From positions 1 to 5,871 of the forward strand of contig DRQV01000115.1 of NCBI GenBank assembly GCA_011371325.1: a stretch of DNA of 5,871 nt. Direction: 5' to 3'. Both the position numbers and the translations under genes were made by a program. A model generated the notes under the pieces. That model worked only from the letters and a program-made list of their open reading frames with translations, was not told the DNA's origin and ran no database searches. Origin of the DNA: Thioploca sp. (lineage in GTDB: Bacteria > Pseudomonadota > Gammaproteobacteria > Beggiatoales > Beggiatoaceae). Of this stretch, positions 4,769 to 5,871 are shown one piece after another. How positions within the stretch are numbered: position 1 is the stretch's first letter; each line of letters opens with the position of its first letter.

Positions 4769-5871
4769 TTATTTAGACTCTGGAATCCATTTATTTTTTA
4801 ATCTGGAATGAAAGCTATCATTTAAACCATCTGCTTCTCGTAATTTTAGTAATGCTACATTTATGGATTCTAAATAATTACTATTATTAGGAAGTGCTAT
4901 TCCATAGTTTTGATAGTTAAATACCGCTGGTAGTACGATAACTTTTTCTTCAGTTTGATTTACTTTTTCTGCTAAATATAACAAACGTGGTCCATCATGT
5001 ACTAATGCCTCTACTTTTCCAGCTATTAACATATCAATCCCATGATTTAAAGTATCTACAGGAATAACTATTGCTCCAATACTTTTTAAATAATCTTCGG
5101 GAGCATTATTAGCAACTGCGGCTACTCTTTTTCCAGGCAAGTCTTTCTCATTTTTAATAGCTCCATCAACAGCTTGGATTGTTAATGCGGCTGCTATAAT
5201 ACCTGTTAATACGCTCATGGAAACTAAACCAGTAAAATGCCAACATAAGTCAATCAATCTAGCTAATCCACCTCTGTTTCTAGGTACATCCCAAGTAATT
5301 AACATAGTAATAGACCACCAAAAAGCAGAATTTACCCCTAGCCAGTAAGTTTGAGGAAATAATTTAGCACCGGAATCTTTCGTATCAGCCCACCATCTTA
5401 TATTAATTGCCACGAATAAAGCCAATATAAAAATAATAATATTCGACATAGTAATAAATTTGCCTACTTCTTCTTTCAGAACTTTAAATGGCGTAGTTAT
5501 ATCAACATCAGCCCGCAACATAATTTGTAATCCTAACTCAAACATTGAAGTAGAAAAATTTATTATTTCTTCTCTATCACTACGAATGGTAATTGCTGAA
5601 ATACCAACATCAGCTTTATTGGTTTGTACAGTTGTTAATAGCTCTGTAACAGTTTCAGCATAAACCCATTGAGTTTTAACCCCCAATTTATTAGCAATAC
5701 CATGCCAAAGGTCAATACTAAAACCAACCGGATTTCTCTCGTCTGGAGCTAGTTTGGCATCATACATAACCCAAGGTTCGCTCGGTTTTATAACCACTCT
5801 AAAGGTATCCACTTTTTCAGCAAATATTGTGGCAGGCGATAATAAACTTAATACTATTATAATTCTTAATA
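4769..5871 (-). CDS. Ionotropic-glutamate-receptor-like protein (periplasmic binding domain with two-helix pore), 5' end outside window
   Basis: The fold is that of a bacterial relative of glutamate-receptor channels (GluR0 type): a periplasmic amino-acid-binding domain split by a membrane pore. The frame stays open to the right edge. The 19 codons before the GTG at 5812 read LRIIIVLSLLSPATIFAEK, a signal peptide probably cut after IFA, so the real start lies outside. Counting that GTG as 1, lobe 1 is 1-115 with GFSIDLW (30-36) and ISAITIRSDREEIINFS (71-87), where Arg80 aligns with the ligand-carboxylate-binding Arg. Membrane helices are about 121-139 and 188-212, with a pore-helix segment near 159-172. 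Lobe 2 is about 213-345, with DLPGKRVA (224-231) and VHDGPRLLYL (271-280). The expected filter TVGYGD is missing; ITWDVPRN stands in its place. It could be a channel of other selectivity, a non-conducting sensor, or part of a transporter. It has no signalling or ABC partner in view. Confidence 0.85.
   Translation of the reverse strand, partial: LRIIIVLSLLSPATIFAEKVDTFRVVIKPSEPWVMYDAKLAPDERNPVGFSIDLWHGIANKLGVKTQWVYAETVTELLTTVQTNKADVGISAITIRSDREEIINFSTSMFELGLQIMLRADVDITTPFKVLKEEVGKFITMSNIIIFILALFVAINIRWWADTKDSGAKLFPQTYWLGVNSAFWWSITMLITWDVPRNRGGLARLIDLCWHFTGLVSMSVLTGIIAAALTIQAVDGAIKNEKDLPGKRVAAVANNAPEDYLKSIGAIVIPVDTLNHGIDMLIAGKVEALVHDGPRLLYLAEKVNQTEEKVIVLPAVFNYQNYGIALPNNSNYLESINVALLKLREADGLNDSFHSRLKNKWIPESK

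Noticed and set aside
5460..5663. 67-codon plus-strand ORF inside the receptor-like gene
   Set aside because: It is antisense to the well-conserved ligand-binding lobe and its translation is Ser/Thr/Val-rich with no family resemblance; it is a shadow.
1..5871. Insertion sequence, CRISPR array, tRNA or prophage attachment site
   Set aside because: I saw no transposase-like frame, no regularly spaced repeats, no tRNA cloverleaf with a T-loop, and no terminal inverted repeats with target duplications.

Overview
This AT-rich window (roughly one third G+C, judged by eye) looks like chromosome from a respiratory proteobacterium. A gammaproteobacterium is my best guess, because a cbb3-oxidase copper pump, a heme d1 gene and a type II secretion pseudopilin occur together with these sequence styles. 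A low-G+C sulfur oxidiser of the Beggiatoaceae kind would fit, but nothing here proves the taxon.

Layout from left to right. Positions 1-2146 (+) hold the 3' nine-tenths or so of a CcoI/FixI copper P1B-ATPase. Its reading frame is open to the left edge and starts in the window exactly at the metal-binding CAAC motif. Positions 2165-3304 (-) hold a complete nirJ, the heme d1 radical SAM enzyme, convergent with ccoI across an 18-bp gap. Positions 3305-3766 are a 462-bp intergenic region with several inverted repeats, a possible 14-codon leader ORF, and a promoter with two tandem TTTATAAAT copies. Positions 3767-4000 (+) encode an unrecognised 77-residue cytosolic protein. Positions 4001-4240 are non-coding, with a strong short-loop hairpin and a possible decayed coding stretch. 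Positions 4241-4747 (+) encode a GspH-type minor pseudopilin. Positions 4769-5871 (-) encode a bacterial ionotropic-glutamate-receptor-like protein. It runs off the right edge, and the visible frame includes most of a signal peptide.

How the genes relate: CcoI loads copper for cbb3 oxidase assembly, and NirJ serves heme d1 for cytochrome cd1 nitrite reductase. The left half therefore points to respiration at low oxygen and on nitrite. Neither gene sits in its usual cluster: no ccoNOPGHS and no nirSFDLGHEN gene is visible. The right half is a set of single cell-envelope genes. No mobile element, CRISPR array, tRNA or rRNA was seen. The features most worth a second look are the receptor-like channel, whose pore lacks the TVGYGD potassium filter, and the structured non-coding DNA around the 77-residue gene.
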